The notes under the pieces: model-generated
Told to the model about the DNA's origin: nothing
Database searches by the model: none
What the model saw: the letters and a program-made list of their open reading frames with translations, nothing else
Made by a program: the position numbers and the translations under genes
NCBI GenBank assembly: GCA_019925105.1
Contig: JAHGAU010000008.1
Span: 868,001-932,000, forward strand
DNA length: 64,000 bases
Direction: 5' to 3'
Source: Niebla homalea
Taxonomy: Eukaryota > Ascomycota > Lecanoromycetes > Lecanorales > Ramalinaceae
Shown here: positions 11,401-21,833 of the stretch, one piece after another
Layout of the letters: each line of letters starts with the position of its first letter
Position numbering within the stretch: position 1 is the first letter of the stretch

Positions 11401-12381
11401 CGAATCGCTCCTGTCCGAAGGTGAAATGATGGTTGAGGCCATAGACATGGTCCTGGAGGGTGCATTCTCAGACGTCATCGTCCTCGTCCTGGTATCTCGT
11501 GTCATGGTCGAAGTTCTTGACGGGGGATCCCCTCTCAAAGTGGAGGCATCGTCATCTAGCGTGTCTGCCTCTGATTCTCTTCTCCTGTTAGGTATGACTC
11601 GTCCACTCATCGTCTGACTATGATCCCGATCCATTGAGAATGAATTCATAGACATGGCTCTCTCGTCGTGCCGTTCCGGCACCACTCGACCTTGCGCCGT
11701 TGTTCTGGAGCCTGTCGATTGATACGGTTGTTGCCGGAAAGATCCGGCTGAGCCCTGATTGTAGCTATTTCCTGGATTGAAATTATTCGAGGGGGCATTG
11801 TAGCTCGGGGCTCGGATGTTGGCCATTGATTGGCTGCGGTAGGGATCTGAGTTGAGTAATGACTGGGAGGGATAGCCCCGATTAGGGACTGGCTTGTATG
11901 AGTCTGCAGGGTTTGAGGGATATCCCCTATTTGGCACGGGCCTGTTATAATGTGATGGCGGAGCCTGACGAGAATCCAATCGCTGTGGCTGAGGGTACGG
12001 ACGGCTGTTGGAGTTGATGGGCTGGGGAAGGTACTGAGGCTGCGGCTGAGGTTGCACGAGGCCACTGCTCTGTCGTTGGGGTGGATAGTATCCATTCGGG
12101 GCGGAAGGAGGATAGCCATTGGGGATCTGGCGGTCGTTTGGGGGAGGGCGCCGTTGTGCGGCTGACGGACCTGCAGGACCACCAATGGAACTTTGCGAAG
12201 TCATGGTACTTGTTCGTGACTGATAGTCTGGACCGGTCTCAGAGGTCATTGTATGGGATCTTCCTGGAGGTGGGGCCGCTCCAAAGATGTTGGAGAAAGC
12301 GGCATCCCGTTGATAGGAGGAAGCATGACCGTAATTGTTGGGCCGCATGCCCCTGTCAGGCTGAACTCCATAGTCTGTCAT
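8477..12381 (-). CDS. rom2: Rho1 guanine nucleotide exchange factor, Rom2 type
   Basis: About 1235 residues in four exons: 9612-12381, 9130-9560, 8631-9059 and 8477-8554, with introns of 51, 70 and 76 nt. Domain order is that of fungal Rom1/Rom2. A long Pro/Gln/Asn/Ser-rich N-terminus is followed by a DEP domain from about residue 355. A RhoGEF (DH) domain follows from about 535 (EIISEIMYTERDFVKDLEYL), then a PH domain from about 760 (FRGPLKKSPTDSSEIMVYLF), and a citron-homology (CNH) domain from about 920 to the end (KLVFGTDTGVYVMD). The family exchanges GDP for GTP on Rho1 at the cell cortex, upstream of glucan synthase and the Pkc1 cell-wall integrity pathway. The first in-frame ATG is at 12381 (MTDYGVQPDRG); the frame is open further upstream but without an ATG. 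A short upstream ORF lies in the leader. Confidence 0.93.
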
Positions 12382-13189
12382 GCTCGAATAGTTTCGTCCC
12401 TTCGCAGACGATCGATTGTACACCTTCTCAGGGCGTCTGAACGAGTTCCGGGTTTTGTTGAGTACGAGGGTAGGGAGGATATCGGATTGGGGTGTATTTG
12501 GACAACATTGATCGAGAGGGGCTCTTTATCGGACAATCGATGAAGTGATGGGTCGATGGGAGGAGCTAAGGCAGGATGACGGTGTCATTCCATGCTTGAT
12601 ATCGCTCCTGCAGAAATCTGAGAAAGTAAGAAGATGTTGTCGCGCAGGTTCCTCAGGCGAACCTTTAGGGTGCAAGTCAGTTGAAGACCCCACGAAGGCT
12701 GTCGGCTGCACTGTTACAGAGACTTCAGAGCCTGACCTGTGCATCTAGTCAAGACGAGTACTGGAAGTGAGCTTCTCTCCTAAAGTAACGAGACGAAGTG
12801 GTCATCCGAGGTGCATGTGGAAAACGGCGAGCGCAGGAAATTCCGCTGCCAAGATTGAAGTGGCATCTGGATTCTGGACTTCTGGATTGTCTTATATTAT
12901 TGAGAAGCCCATCTATCATACTTGTTAACCACATCTCCGTCCCCTTTCGATCCTACTACTCCTACCGAAAGCTTCTTGCTTACTGTAATCTAACAAGCAA
13001 TCTCATTTCTACTTTCCCTTGCCACACCATTGCTCAATGGGCGGGCTCCTCCTTTGACTCCAGCAACAATCACGTCATCCTCTCTCCCAACCCCTTCATC
13101 ACTTTAGCGTTTACTATTACCGCAATCGACGGTCGACGACGGTCGAGAGACATATATCGGGGATCAGGGCGGGGCAAGCTTAGTTCAAT
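12382..13189. other. Divergent promoter region rom2 / vma11
   Basis: Apart from the short upstream ORF near the rom2 side, no gene is evident. Pyrimidine-rich sequence from about 12940 to 13110 is consistent with the leader of vma11. Confidence 0.4.
12428..12508 (-). promoter_or_regulatory. Candidate upstream ORF in the rom2 leader
   Basis: An ATG at 12508 opens a 26-codon frame (MLSKYTPIRY...) ending in TGA at 12428, 46 nt before the rom2 ATG and in a different frame. If the transcript begins upstream of 12508, this would be translated first and could damp rom2 translation. The transcription start is unknown, so the role is inferred. Confidence 0.4.
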
Positions 13190-14047
13190 ATGTCAGAAGC
13201 TGAAGGCGCCCCCAAATTCGCCCCCTTCTTCGGGATGGTAAGCAGCTTTCCAAAGAATCTGCCAAGACTCGACTGATCGTAGCTCACAGGCAGGTATAGC
13301 GTTCGCGGTACGTTTGCGAGAGGCTCTACGGTCCTAGCATGACTAAATCTGCCTCTGACAGATGATATTCGGATGTACGTCAATCAAACTCAGCAGTCAT
13401 GGGTTCAGCTGATGGAGACGACATAGGTGCCGGCGCAGCGTATGGCACTGCAAAATCAGGTATAGGCATTGCAGGAGTTGGCACGTTCAGACCGGACCTC
13501 ATCATGAAGGTATGTTTGCATTCATGAGTCATGTTCACGGGCAAGATACTCATGGTTTTGTCCATTCAAGTCCCTCATACCGGTTGTTATGGCTGGGATC
13601 ATTGCTGTCTATTCTCTCGTCATCGCCGTCCTCATTGCCGGTGATATGGCGCCCCCACCAGAGCAGAATTACCCCCTTTTCAAGTGAGTCTGGAACCTCC
13701 TGGTCTGGACAAGGGGTTCTGACATGGGTTCTAGTGGCTTCATGCATCTTGCGGCGGGCATGTCAGTAGGCCTGACTGGCCTAGCGGCAGGATACACAAT
13801 AGGTATCGTGGGAGATCAGGTGAGACAATATCCGCTCGGTGCGGAAGAAGTCAGGCTCACAAAGACAGGGCGTGAGAGCGTACATGCAGCAGTCACGAGT
13901 TTTCGTGGGTATGGTTTTGATTTTGATATTCGGCGAAGTGCTGGGTCTTTACGGGTGAGTACATGTCATACCCATTCGCCATGGACCGACACTGAACTGT
14001 TTGCAAGGCTAATTGTTGGTTTGATCCTCAACACGAACACGAATTAG
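13190..14047 (+). CDS. vma11: V-ATPase proteolipid subunit c'
   Basis: Eight exons (13190-13237, 13290-13307, 13362-13374, 13427-13509, 13571-13683, 13735-13819, 13869-13954, 14008-14047) give 161 residues with four membrane helices. [48 protein letters not shown] and [14 protein letters not shown] follow the c/c' family. The [15 protein letters not shown] and AVLIAGDM segments point to c' (Vma11) rather than c (Vma3). The proton-carrying glutamate in helix 4 is present in FGEVLGLYG. The subunit forms part of the rotating V0 ring that acidifies vacuole and Golgi. Two internal exons are only 18 and 13 nt; all junctions use GT...AG and each is needed to keep the conserved helix 1 intact. The protein ends LILNTNTN. 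Confidence 0.93.
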
Positions 14048-15747
14048 CAAGCGGGATGGATTGATAGACTGCATGCAACTTGGAGGGATGGATGCTGTAG
14101 GATTAACCAAATGGCATTCATGTTGGAGTGCTCCGGCAAGTTGTATCTACAGATTACCTTGGCTTATGAAACCATCCTCGATGTCCGACGAGTCGCGAAT
14201 ATCTTGCTTGGGTTGGCGTACTGTTTCGGCTGTCGTGGTGCAATGGGGACCTCGTCGGACACTGTTCACAAATATGCACAACGAATGGGAATCCGGTGAT
14301 TTGGAAGCTACAAGAGGAGAGATTACAGGGCTGTAGGCCAGCGCTGTAGATGGATCTTGTAGGTCGAGCATCTTGCAATTTGATCCAATATTAATGAGTC
14401 GATAGCGAAGTGTCTCCTGTTTGATGCTAAGCTTTTTTTCATCTTCGGCACATCTCGAGTCCCGGTTCTGGTGGTACCTGCAGTCTATTATGAGCCAAAT
14501 CCGACCGCCAAAGCCGCTTACGGCAGAGCTCGCCTTTCCGGAGCATGGACAGGACCGAAAGCGAGATCTTGATGAGCAGGGGCTGATGGGGGTGATCGAA
14601 AGCAGAATCCTTCCGCATACGCGAGGGGGTCGGGACCGAAATCAATTGCTGTGCAGAACAAATGGTACCTTGTCTCGCTTGTTGTGGAGAATTATTGCAT
14701 CACGTCGCAGTGGCACCTCAACCGGTGTTTGTCACCTGAACAAGCCGCCAACAAAGGCTTGCTCACAGTCACCGACATTCATCGCTTGTGGAATGTGTCA
14801 GCCTCGTGGCAAATGAAGTGCCTGTGAATTGTGATGCTTTGCTGGTAACGGCCCAGTGTTTCTTCTGACATGTGAGACCGGCCAAGAGCTTGACTGTCAA
14901 TCGTGGGGTAGTACAAACATGGTCAATGGGATTTTATGCATGAGCGTCTGGGGTTTGTCCGTTGTCGCCCGCTAGAGAGTGAGTTAAATGTTTTGGCCTT
15001 GTCCCACGTCTATCCAACTTGTTATCAAGCTCCGGCGGAGCAGGCCTGGAACACGAGGGCATGAGACTGCCGCAGTCATCATAGTTTCATAGCTTTATCT
15101 CAGTCGGGGGATGAGGAATGTGTGAGCATCATTATTATTACGACGAGCGGCGTGCTCCAGTCCCCTGTCTCCACCATTACCTATTTGGACTGCTTTGGGT
15201 CGCTCGGGAGTGTAACAACTAATGAAAGCGTGTCAAATTCAAGTCTCAGTCCAATAGTCCATTATCCATAATCCCCGACTCCCGGAGAGCACGTCCTGCC
15301 GCCTGACTGGTGCCGGGGCACTGAAGGAGAAACCATCAAACCAGCCACGTCCAAGCCCACTTGGCCGAAATCAGCCGCATCGGTGAGAGGGAGCACGGCG
15401 GGTTAGAGGATGGGGAGTTGGGGACCTGGCTTCAATTATTACCTATGCAAAGCAACCGAAGGCCCGTCCAGCCAACAGGCGTGAAAACAAAGTCAAAAGC
15501 GGGAAATTCGGCCGTGGTGGCCGTGACACTCTCACCATTACAGAAGGTGGTTGGGGCGATTCGCTTGTGTTTGATGGTAGACCGATCAATATGTAGAGCG
15601 ATTCATTAATAAGTAGATGATTAGAATAATCTGGTGGAGTCTGAAGTAATAATACTTGCAACCCCTTCTCAGGTCAAAGCCCTGCTTGTGCTGTCTTGAC
15701 GCCCACGCCCTTGATCTTTAAAATAATTCCCCTGCTCTTTCCGCTCC

Positions 15748-15768
15748 ATTATTATTATTATTATTATT
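15748..15768. repeat. (ATT)7 microsatellite
   Basis: A perfect trinucleotide run in the pyrimidine-rich flank upstream of the kinase gene. Confidence 0.9.
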
Positions 15769-15880
15769 CTTATTCTATTTGTTTGTTCATCAATCTCCCC
15801 TTCTCCCTCTTTCCGACTTCCCTGCCTTCCTCCCTTATTACGCTACCTAGATTATTTTCGACAACAACCAAAGCCAGCCC

Positions 15881-15910
15881 ATACTGCCCCATACTGCCCC
15901 ATACTCCCCC
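15881..15910. repeat. Decamer tandem repeat, three copies
   Basis: ATACTGCCCC occurs twice in direct tandem, followed by ATACTCCCCC, about 215 bp upstream of the kinase ATG. Confidence 0.85.
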
Positions 15911-16123
15911 ACCCTTTTACTCTTCCAATGGCCTTACGGCGTTGCACTCCTACACTCCATTGAACACGATAATTATGGCCAAGGGATTCCTCCCCACAGC
16001 CAATCCAATCATTTCGATTACTACCTTTGCCTAGCCCTTAAATTTCTCAGAAGACGTCAGCGCCGCAACCCGGGAACCTAAGCTGCCTTTGCGCCCTAGA
16101 TCCGCTTGGAGGAAACTCGCAAC

Positions 16124-17982
16124 ATGCCCCTCCTAGTACTCCATCGATCTAACACTGAACCACTTCCCAAACTTCCTCAACTTCCTCCACAACAATGCAA
16201 TCCGCGCAGTGCTCGCCACAGTCCTCTCAGTACTCCTCGCATCACTCCTCACAGCCCTCACCAAAGCCCTGTCCTCCCTTTGGAGGCTGTCACCAACCTC
16301 CAATCGTCCCCCAGCGTTGTCCCACGCCGTAGCTCACACTTTGTCGAAGCCGCCAAGATGGCGACAGCCAAGTTCAAGCAACATCTACATTCCCACCACG
16401 GTCCCCATCGCCTCTTTCGCACCAACAGCAGCAACCTCAGCGAGCCTCCGGTCAATGAAGCGGAGAGGCAAAAGGAGAGAGATTTCATCTGCTGCTATGA
16501 GTGCAATGCTGCGCCCTTGTCAGCCAATGAGATCTCCGCCCCTTCGAGTACTAAGGAAGTTGGCACGGCCTGCAAGAACCTTAGGATCGGCGACTTTGAC
16601 CTCATCAAGACGATTGGCACCGGTATATTCACTCCGTCCCTGAAGAATTTTCCTGCTCCAGCCAGCGCCCTGGCCAGTGGCGCAAGAGATAAGGTACATG
16701 CCGCTAATGCACGCGACTAGGTACCTTCGCAAGGGTCTGGCTTGCATGCTTGGCTAATGCACCCAAAGAAGGCCAAAAGGTCTTCGCTCTCAAGATTTTG
16801 CGCAAAACCGATAGTGAGCTATGAGCATACACAAAAGAGTGGTCGACATGGTCCATTAACGACGATCCTACAGTCATTCGCCTGAAGCAGATTGAGCACA
16901 TCAAGAATGAGCGCAATACACTGGCCGCAGTCGCCGGCCACCCATTCATTACCACCATGATCACAAGTTTCTCGGATAAAGACTGCCTGTACATGCTGGT
17001 ACGAAAGCCATCATCAGGCCTATAACCACTTCGCTAATCTGCCAACCAGCTTGACTACTGCCCTGGCGGCGAAGTCTTCACATACCTCCGACGCGCGACG
17101 CGGTTTGACGAGGAAACCGCACGCTTCTATGTTGCCGAGATGGTCCTCATCCTAGAGTTCCTCCACGAGCACCAGAACATTGCCTACCGAGACATGAAGC
17201 CCGAAAACATGCTCATCGATGGGGACGGTCATCTGAAATTGGTGGACTTCGGTTTCGCCAAGAAGCTGGTGCATCGTAAGACTTCATGATCTCGCTCCAT
17301 CGATCAGACCAGGCTAACCGTTTGGAAAAGGGGAAACTTATACACTATGTGGCACCCCGGAGTACTTGGCTCCCGAGGTGATTAGGAATACAGGTAAACG
17401 GAACAAATTCTTAGGTGTTTGAGCATTCCCTTCCCTTCGGGTCTGATGGTACGATGGCCCACACGATCTAACACATTCGGTCTCAGGTCATGGAGTCGCC
17501 GTCGATTGGTGGTCTCTCGGCATCCTCCTCTTCGAATTCCTAGTGGGGCAGCCACCCTTTTGGGACAACCAGCCGATAAAGATATACGAGAAGTAGGCTA
17601 CTGTCCATCTCTCCCTGCCGAGTATGGTGATGGCTAACATTTAGTCAGGATCGTGGAAGGCAGGATCAAATACCCCAGTGGCCTATCGACAGATGCCAAG
17701 GACATCATTGGCGCACTTTGCACGGTCGACCCTTCGCAGAGGTTAGGCAATATATCCCAAGGCGAGCTTCACGGGGCTGCAACCGTGAAGGCGCATGCAT
17801 TCTTCAAATCGATCGACTGGGACGCGCTGTATAATCGCAAGATGAAGGGTCCAATCATTCCCAAGGTCAAATGTCCAACGGACTCGAGCAACTTCACGGA
17901 CTACGACGCTCCTTCGTCTCAGTGCAGCGCATACACCAAGGACATGCAGCACAAGTACGACCACGAATTCAAGGACTTCTAG
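16124..17982 (+). CDS. pkaC2: cAMP-dependent protein kinase catalytic subunit, second type
   Basis: Seven exons (16124-16622, 16721-16813, 16874-16998, 17050-17275, 17331-17393, 17487-17592, 17649-17982) give 481 residues. The first 155 are a Pro/Ser/His-rich extension. The AGC kinase domain then shows [11 protein letters not shown], catalytic Lys in [15 protein letters not shown] (catalytic Asp), [15 protein letters not shown] and [11 protein letters not shown]. The tail ends FKDF, the PKA-type C-terminal Fxx[14 protein letters not shown] matches PKA helix C. PKA phosphorylates Ser/Thr targets after cAMP releases the regulatory subunit, and in filamentous fungi controls growth, germination and carbon responses. 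YRDMKPEN in place of YRDLKPEN and the divergent C-lobe suggest the second fungal isoform (PkaC2/PkaB) rather than the main one; this needs a tree. The acceptor at 17648 was chosen to give YEKIVEG. Confidence 0.85.
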
Positions 17983-18576
17983 GGCCGACGTTCATCAGCA
18001 TGCAATTAGCCTGCATTGGAATTTCTGCATTCGGTGTACAAAGATAGCACGGCGTCCAGGCGGGCATGGCTTGGAGCAGCGCATACAGACGGCGTTGAGG
18101 CAATGGGGCGCACATTGATTCTAGAGTCCTCAGTGAAAGGCGGCGTATGCGTCTGAAAGTCTGAGCAGAGTTGGTCGAGCAGTGTTTGTAGAACATGATA
18201 ACAGACTCATGCAGTATGACACGCGAATTCAACATAAGTATTCATTAGACAAATCCGCTTGCCTCCTTTTTACCAGGCAAGGCATAATCCAACGGTGCGA
18301 CTGATGGAACCGGTCCAGAATCCTGTACTACTACGTCCAAGCACCCATAACGCCAAAGTGATGATGCTGGAGCGACAAGCGCGGTCCCTGAGTCCCTCGG
18401 TCCAAGGACAGGGGCTCACGGTGTGGCTAAGCCTGTGCCATGTGGCTTTCGTTGCGTCGACCAATCAAATTAGAGCTATACTCGAACGCGATTCCTTCCG
18501 AAGGTTTGAACAATCTTTAACGTCCATCCTTCATGAACGGCGCGCATGACGAATTGCAAAGCGCAACTGATACAGA
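17983..18576. other. Intergenic
   Basis: 3' flank of the kinase and promoter of the next plus-strand gene. No further element recognised. Confidence 0.4.
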
Positions 18577-20613
18577 ATGTCAGACTACACCAAACTCACC
18601 GTCGCAAAACTAAAGGATGAACTCGACAAGCGGAACTTACCAAAGACCGGCCTCAAGGCAGCCCTGATTCAGCGACTTGAGGAAGCAGACGCCCATGCCG
18701 AGGCCACTCAGGCGGTGCCGGCACAGGAGATCCAAATCAAGGCCAGAGGAGCAGCTAGTCCAGATGATGATGAGGTACCGCATGATAGTATGGCTGTCCA
18801 CGAGCATTTTCAGCCTGGCGAACCTATGGAGGGAGTTACGGCGGATACCGACACGCAAGCAGCAGATCCATTAACAAATGACGATGGAAATGTTACAGCT
18901 CCAGATGAAGACCAGATCGCTCAGAAACCAGGCTCAAACAATGATCCGTCACAACGAACACCAGAGCTTGCAACCACTGATCAGGCAATCAGCCAAGCGC
19001 CGGCCTCAACAGCAACCTCTGATGTCCTACCTGGAAACCTCACCCAGAACGCTTCGAGAGAAAACTTATACGAAGCACATCTACCTTCGACTCTAATAAC
19101 ACAGAGCGATGAAAAAGATATGCGCGCGTCGTTCGTTTCAACACAGGCATCGATAGGTCCGGAAGAGATGGCGGAAGATTCGAAAAAGCGGAAGAGGAGG
19201 AGTCAAAGCCCAGCTCCTTCCTCGATGGAGACATCGAAGAGACTTAGAGCAGAGGATTCTACAGACTTGAGACCAGAAGTCAATCTGCCCGAAGATTACT
19301 CGTCATCACAAAATGCGGCTACTGTTCCAGCGCCAAAAGGGCATTCCTCACTCGAGGAGGTCAATGGCAATGGCAAAGTCGCATCGCCGGAGCCCTCACT
19401 CACGCAAACGGTCACGCCAACGGGAGAGACAGTCTCACCCATGAAAGATGTTGCGCCGACGAAAGAAGTGGTTGTTGAAGAGTTCGGCAGCGAGGCTGGA
19501 GATGCTGAGCCTATCCAGCCGACTACCCAGACTGCCGAAGACAGTAGCAAAAAAGTGTCGTCGCACAAGAATCCAGCTCCAGACAAACGCTTCCAGTCCC
19601 TCACCGCACCAGCAAGCGAACCAAAGCCCTTGCCACTCACACAATCGGACCCCACTACCCATAACCTTTCATCGTCTACACACCCCGCAACATCAGCTCT
19701 ATACATTCGTAACCTGATGCGGCCACTGAATCAAACCAGCTTCAAATCACACCTTGTCTCCCTAGCGCGCCCACCGTCCTCCTCCCCAAACTCCTCCCCC
19801 AGCTCCTCAAGCGCTTCAGACACCATAACCACCCTACACATCGACAACATCCGCACCCACGCCCTAATCCTCTTTTCCGACATCACCGCCGCATCGCGCG
19901 TCCGCGCCAGCCTGCACGATCGACCCTGGCCCGCGGATCGAGATCGAAAACCTCTATGGGTGGACTTTATCCCTGAAGCCAAAGTGGACAAATGGGTCGA
20001 AATCGAGACTTCGCACTCGGGTAGCGGTGGTAGAGGAGGCGGGAATACCCGATGGGAGGTGGTGTATGAGACTGAAGACGATGGGGTAAAGGCGTATCTG
20101 CAGGAAGTTGGCGCTGCTGGTGCTGGTGCTGCGGCTCCAAGGCCGCCGGGAAGGAATTCACAGAGCGGTCCGGCGCCGGCGCGCGACATAGCGGCGCAAG
20201 CGATCAAGCCCGCGGCGGAGAGCAAAGAATTCAAAGCCCTGGACGACCTCTTTTCCTCGACGGCTGCAAAACCGAAACTGTACTATCTTCCTGTCGAGCG
20301 GTCGATTGTGGAGAAGCGGCTCGCTCTGCTGGATGAGGGCCAAGGCGGAGGAAGGGGCGATGACATGCTGCGGTATAGTTTCGAAGACGGCATCATTGTC
20401 GAGAAGGGTCCGGAGTTTGGGAGAGGCGGCAGGGGCGGCAGGGGTGGTCGTCGTGGTGGAGGATACAGCGATGGATATAAGGGGAGAGGAGGTGGTGGAC
20501 GCGGTAGAGGTGGCGATGGACGGAGCCTTAGAGATCGCGCGGGTGGTGGAGGAGGGGGAGCAGGTTACAGGAACGGGGAAGCTGAACGGTCGAGGGGTTG
20601 GGGAAACTACTGA
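18577..20613 (+). CDS. Acinus-like SAP / RRM / RSB-motif RNA-binding protein
   Basis: A single-exon gene of 678 codons. Residues 1-40 form a SAP domain (LTVAKLKDELDKRNLPKTGL), a DNA/RNA-binding helix pair. A long acidic disordered middle follows, with a basic patch (KKRKRRSQSP) near residue 205. An RRM-like fold starts near 371 (SALYIRNLMRPLNQ). FKALDDLFSSTAAKPKLYYL near 550 matches the RSB motif by which Acinus binds RNPS1 and SAP18 in the ASAP splicing/exon-junction complex. The tail is RGG/GGR-rich, typical of RNA binding and arginine methylation. Order and motifs match fungal homologues of Acinus. A nuclear role in mRNA processing is inferred from the family. Confidence 0.85.
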   Translation: MSDYTKLTVAKLKDELDKRNLPKTGLKAALIQRLEEADAHAEATQAVPAQEIQIKARGAASPDDDEVPHDSMAVHEHFQPGEPMEGVTADTDTQAADPLTNDDGNVTAPDEDQIAQKPGSNNDPSQRTPELATTDQAISQAPASTATSDVLPGNLTQNASRENLYEAHLPSTLITQSDEKDMRASFVSTQASIGPEEMAEDSKKRKRRSQSPAPSSMETSKRLRAEDSTDLRPEVNLPEDYSSSQNAATVPAPKGHSSLEEVNGNGKVASPEPSLTQTVTPTGETVSPMKDVAPTKEVVVEEFGSEAGDAEPIQPTTQTAEDSSKKVSSHKNPAPDKRFQSLTAPASEPKPLPLTQSDPTTHNLSSSTHPATSALYIRNLMRPLNQTSFKSHLVSLARPPSSSPNSSPSSSSASDTITTLHIDNIRTHALILFSDITAASRVRASLHDRPWPADRDRKPLWVDFIPEAKVDKWVEIETSHSGSGGRGGGNTRWEVVYETEDDGVKAYLQEVGAAGAGAAAPRPPGRNSQSGPAPARDIAAQAIKPAAESKEFKALDDLFSSTAAKPKLYYLPVERSIVEKRLALLDEGQGGGRGDDMLRYSFEDGIIVEKGPEFGRGGRGGRGGRRGGGYSDGYKGRGGGGRGRGGDGRSLRDRAGGGGGGAGYRNGEAERSRGWGNY

Positions 20614-21550
20614 GCATACTGATGGCGTGGTGCAGCATCTCGTTGGCATTGGAACGGGCTCTCATTCGTTTGAAGGTTGGGGAATTGCTTGTGCATCTTT
20701 CAAGGTGGGTCTTTGGAACGGACACATGGCGTGGGTGTTTACATTCAACAAAAGCATGTGGAGCAAGGGCATCACATCAGTCGGCTGCATATACCTTGGA
20801 GTAGTCAGGAGCAGCATCGAAAGTGGAAGATCTGAAAATCACATTGATTATCAAAAGGCTCTAGCCACATATAGATCCTGCAATACATTTCAATACTGAC
20901 CACGATTTTACTTGAAAAGCATGATTGCCCACCGGAGAGGGGATGTCGTGATTCAACCATCACTCATTCATGGAGATCTCACACATTAGACTTCCATAAA
21001 AGTCTACTCCTCCCCAAAACACTGACATTAGGAGACATTTCGGAACCTTTGCATATAATTTACTTTCGTTGGCTGACTCAGTAACAAAAATCCCACCATA
21101 AGCTCCACCTTATGAACATCTCTACTGCAAGAGGCACGTATCCAGCGAGACGAGCAGGTGAACTGCATGGAGAACAAGTAGATGCTGGCGCCATTCAAAT
21201 CCTAACCACCCGACCTCTCAATCAGGTCATGAATGGCCGGGCTACCGTTTGAAGGCGTCCGGGGGAAAGGTAAAAGGGAAGGACGGAGAGGTTGATCGCG
21301 AAACTTGACGCCCATCTTAGCGCTTATGCCTTCTGTTACGAGTATTAAGGGTGACGTGGGATCGAAAGAAGGTCAAGCGTGGTCGTAGGATGAGGAGGAG
21401 TCTTCTTATAAGAAACGGTATTACCCCCCTCCCCCCGTTGAGCATCGTAAAGCATTATTTCAGTATAGAAGAGCTTTTCTATATTGGAGATCTGTGGGAA
21501 AGGCAACTGTAGATACGAAACAAAAACAAAAACAAAAATAGAGGTACAAG
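20614..21550. other. Intergenic upstream of the FAD oxidase gene
   Basis: No gene is visible. It holds a C-rich run near 21425-21438 and a (CAAAAA)3 run at about 21521-21538, just before the ATG at 21551. Confidence 0.4.
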
Positions 21551-21773
21551 ATGGGCTGGCTCAACGGGTCCCACGCCTCGCAACAACGGCTCCTCCCTCA
21601 CCCAGGAAGATCGTCACTCGTTAGCGGAATCCCTTCAGGGCAGCCTCATGATCAAGGGCGAGGCAACGAAGGAGGATTACGATGACGTGATCAAGCGGTG
21701 GAACGAAGTGTATATCAAACAAGCCGTAGCTCCTCCTTCTCATCATCACCCATCCAGCCGCCCTGATCAAGCT

Positions 21774-21833
<60 letters not shown>

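Larger units (their letters stand above)
14048..16123. other. 2 kb gene-free region and long pkaC2 leader
   Basis: I see no coding region. ORFs up to about 130 codons near 14.1-14.8 kb have no family motif. From about 15,700 the sequence becomes strongly pyrimidine-rich, with an (ATT)n microsatellite and a decamer repeat, and probably contains the promoter and 5' UTR of the kinase gene. Confidence 0.45.

Noticed and set aside
14421..14816. A 131-codon plus-strand ORF in the 2 kb gap
   Set aside because: No domain, no splice partners, no coding-like composition; probably chance.
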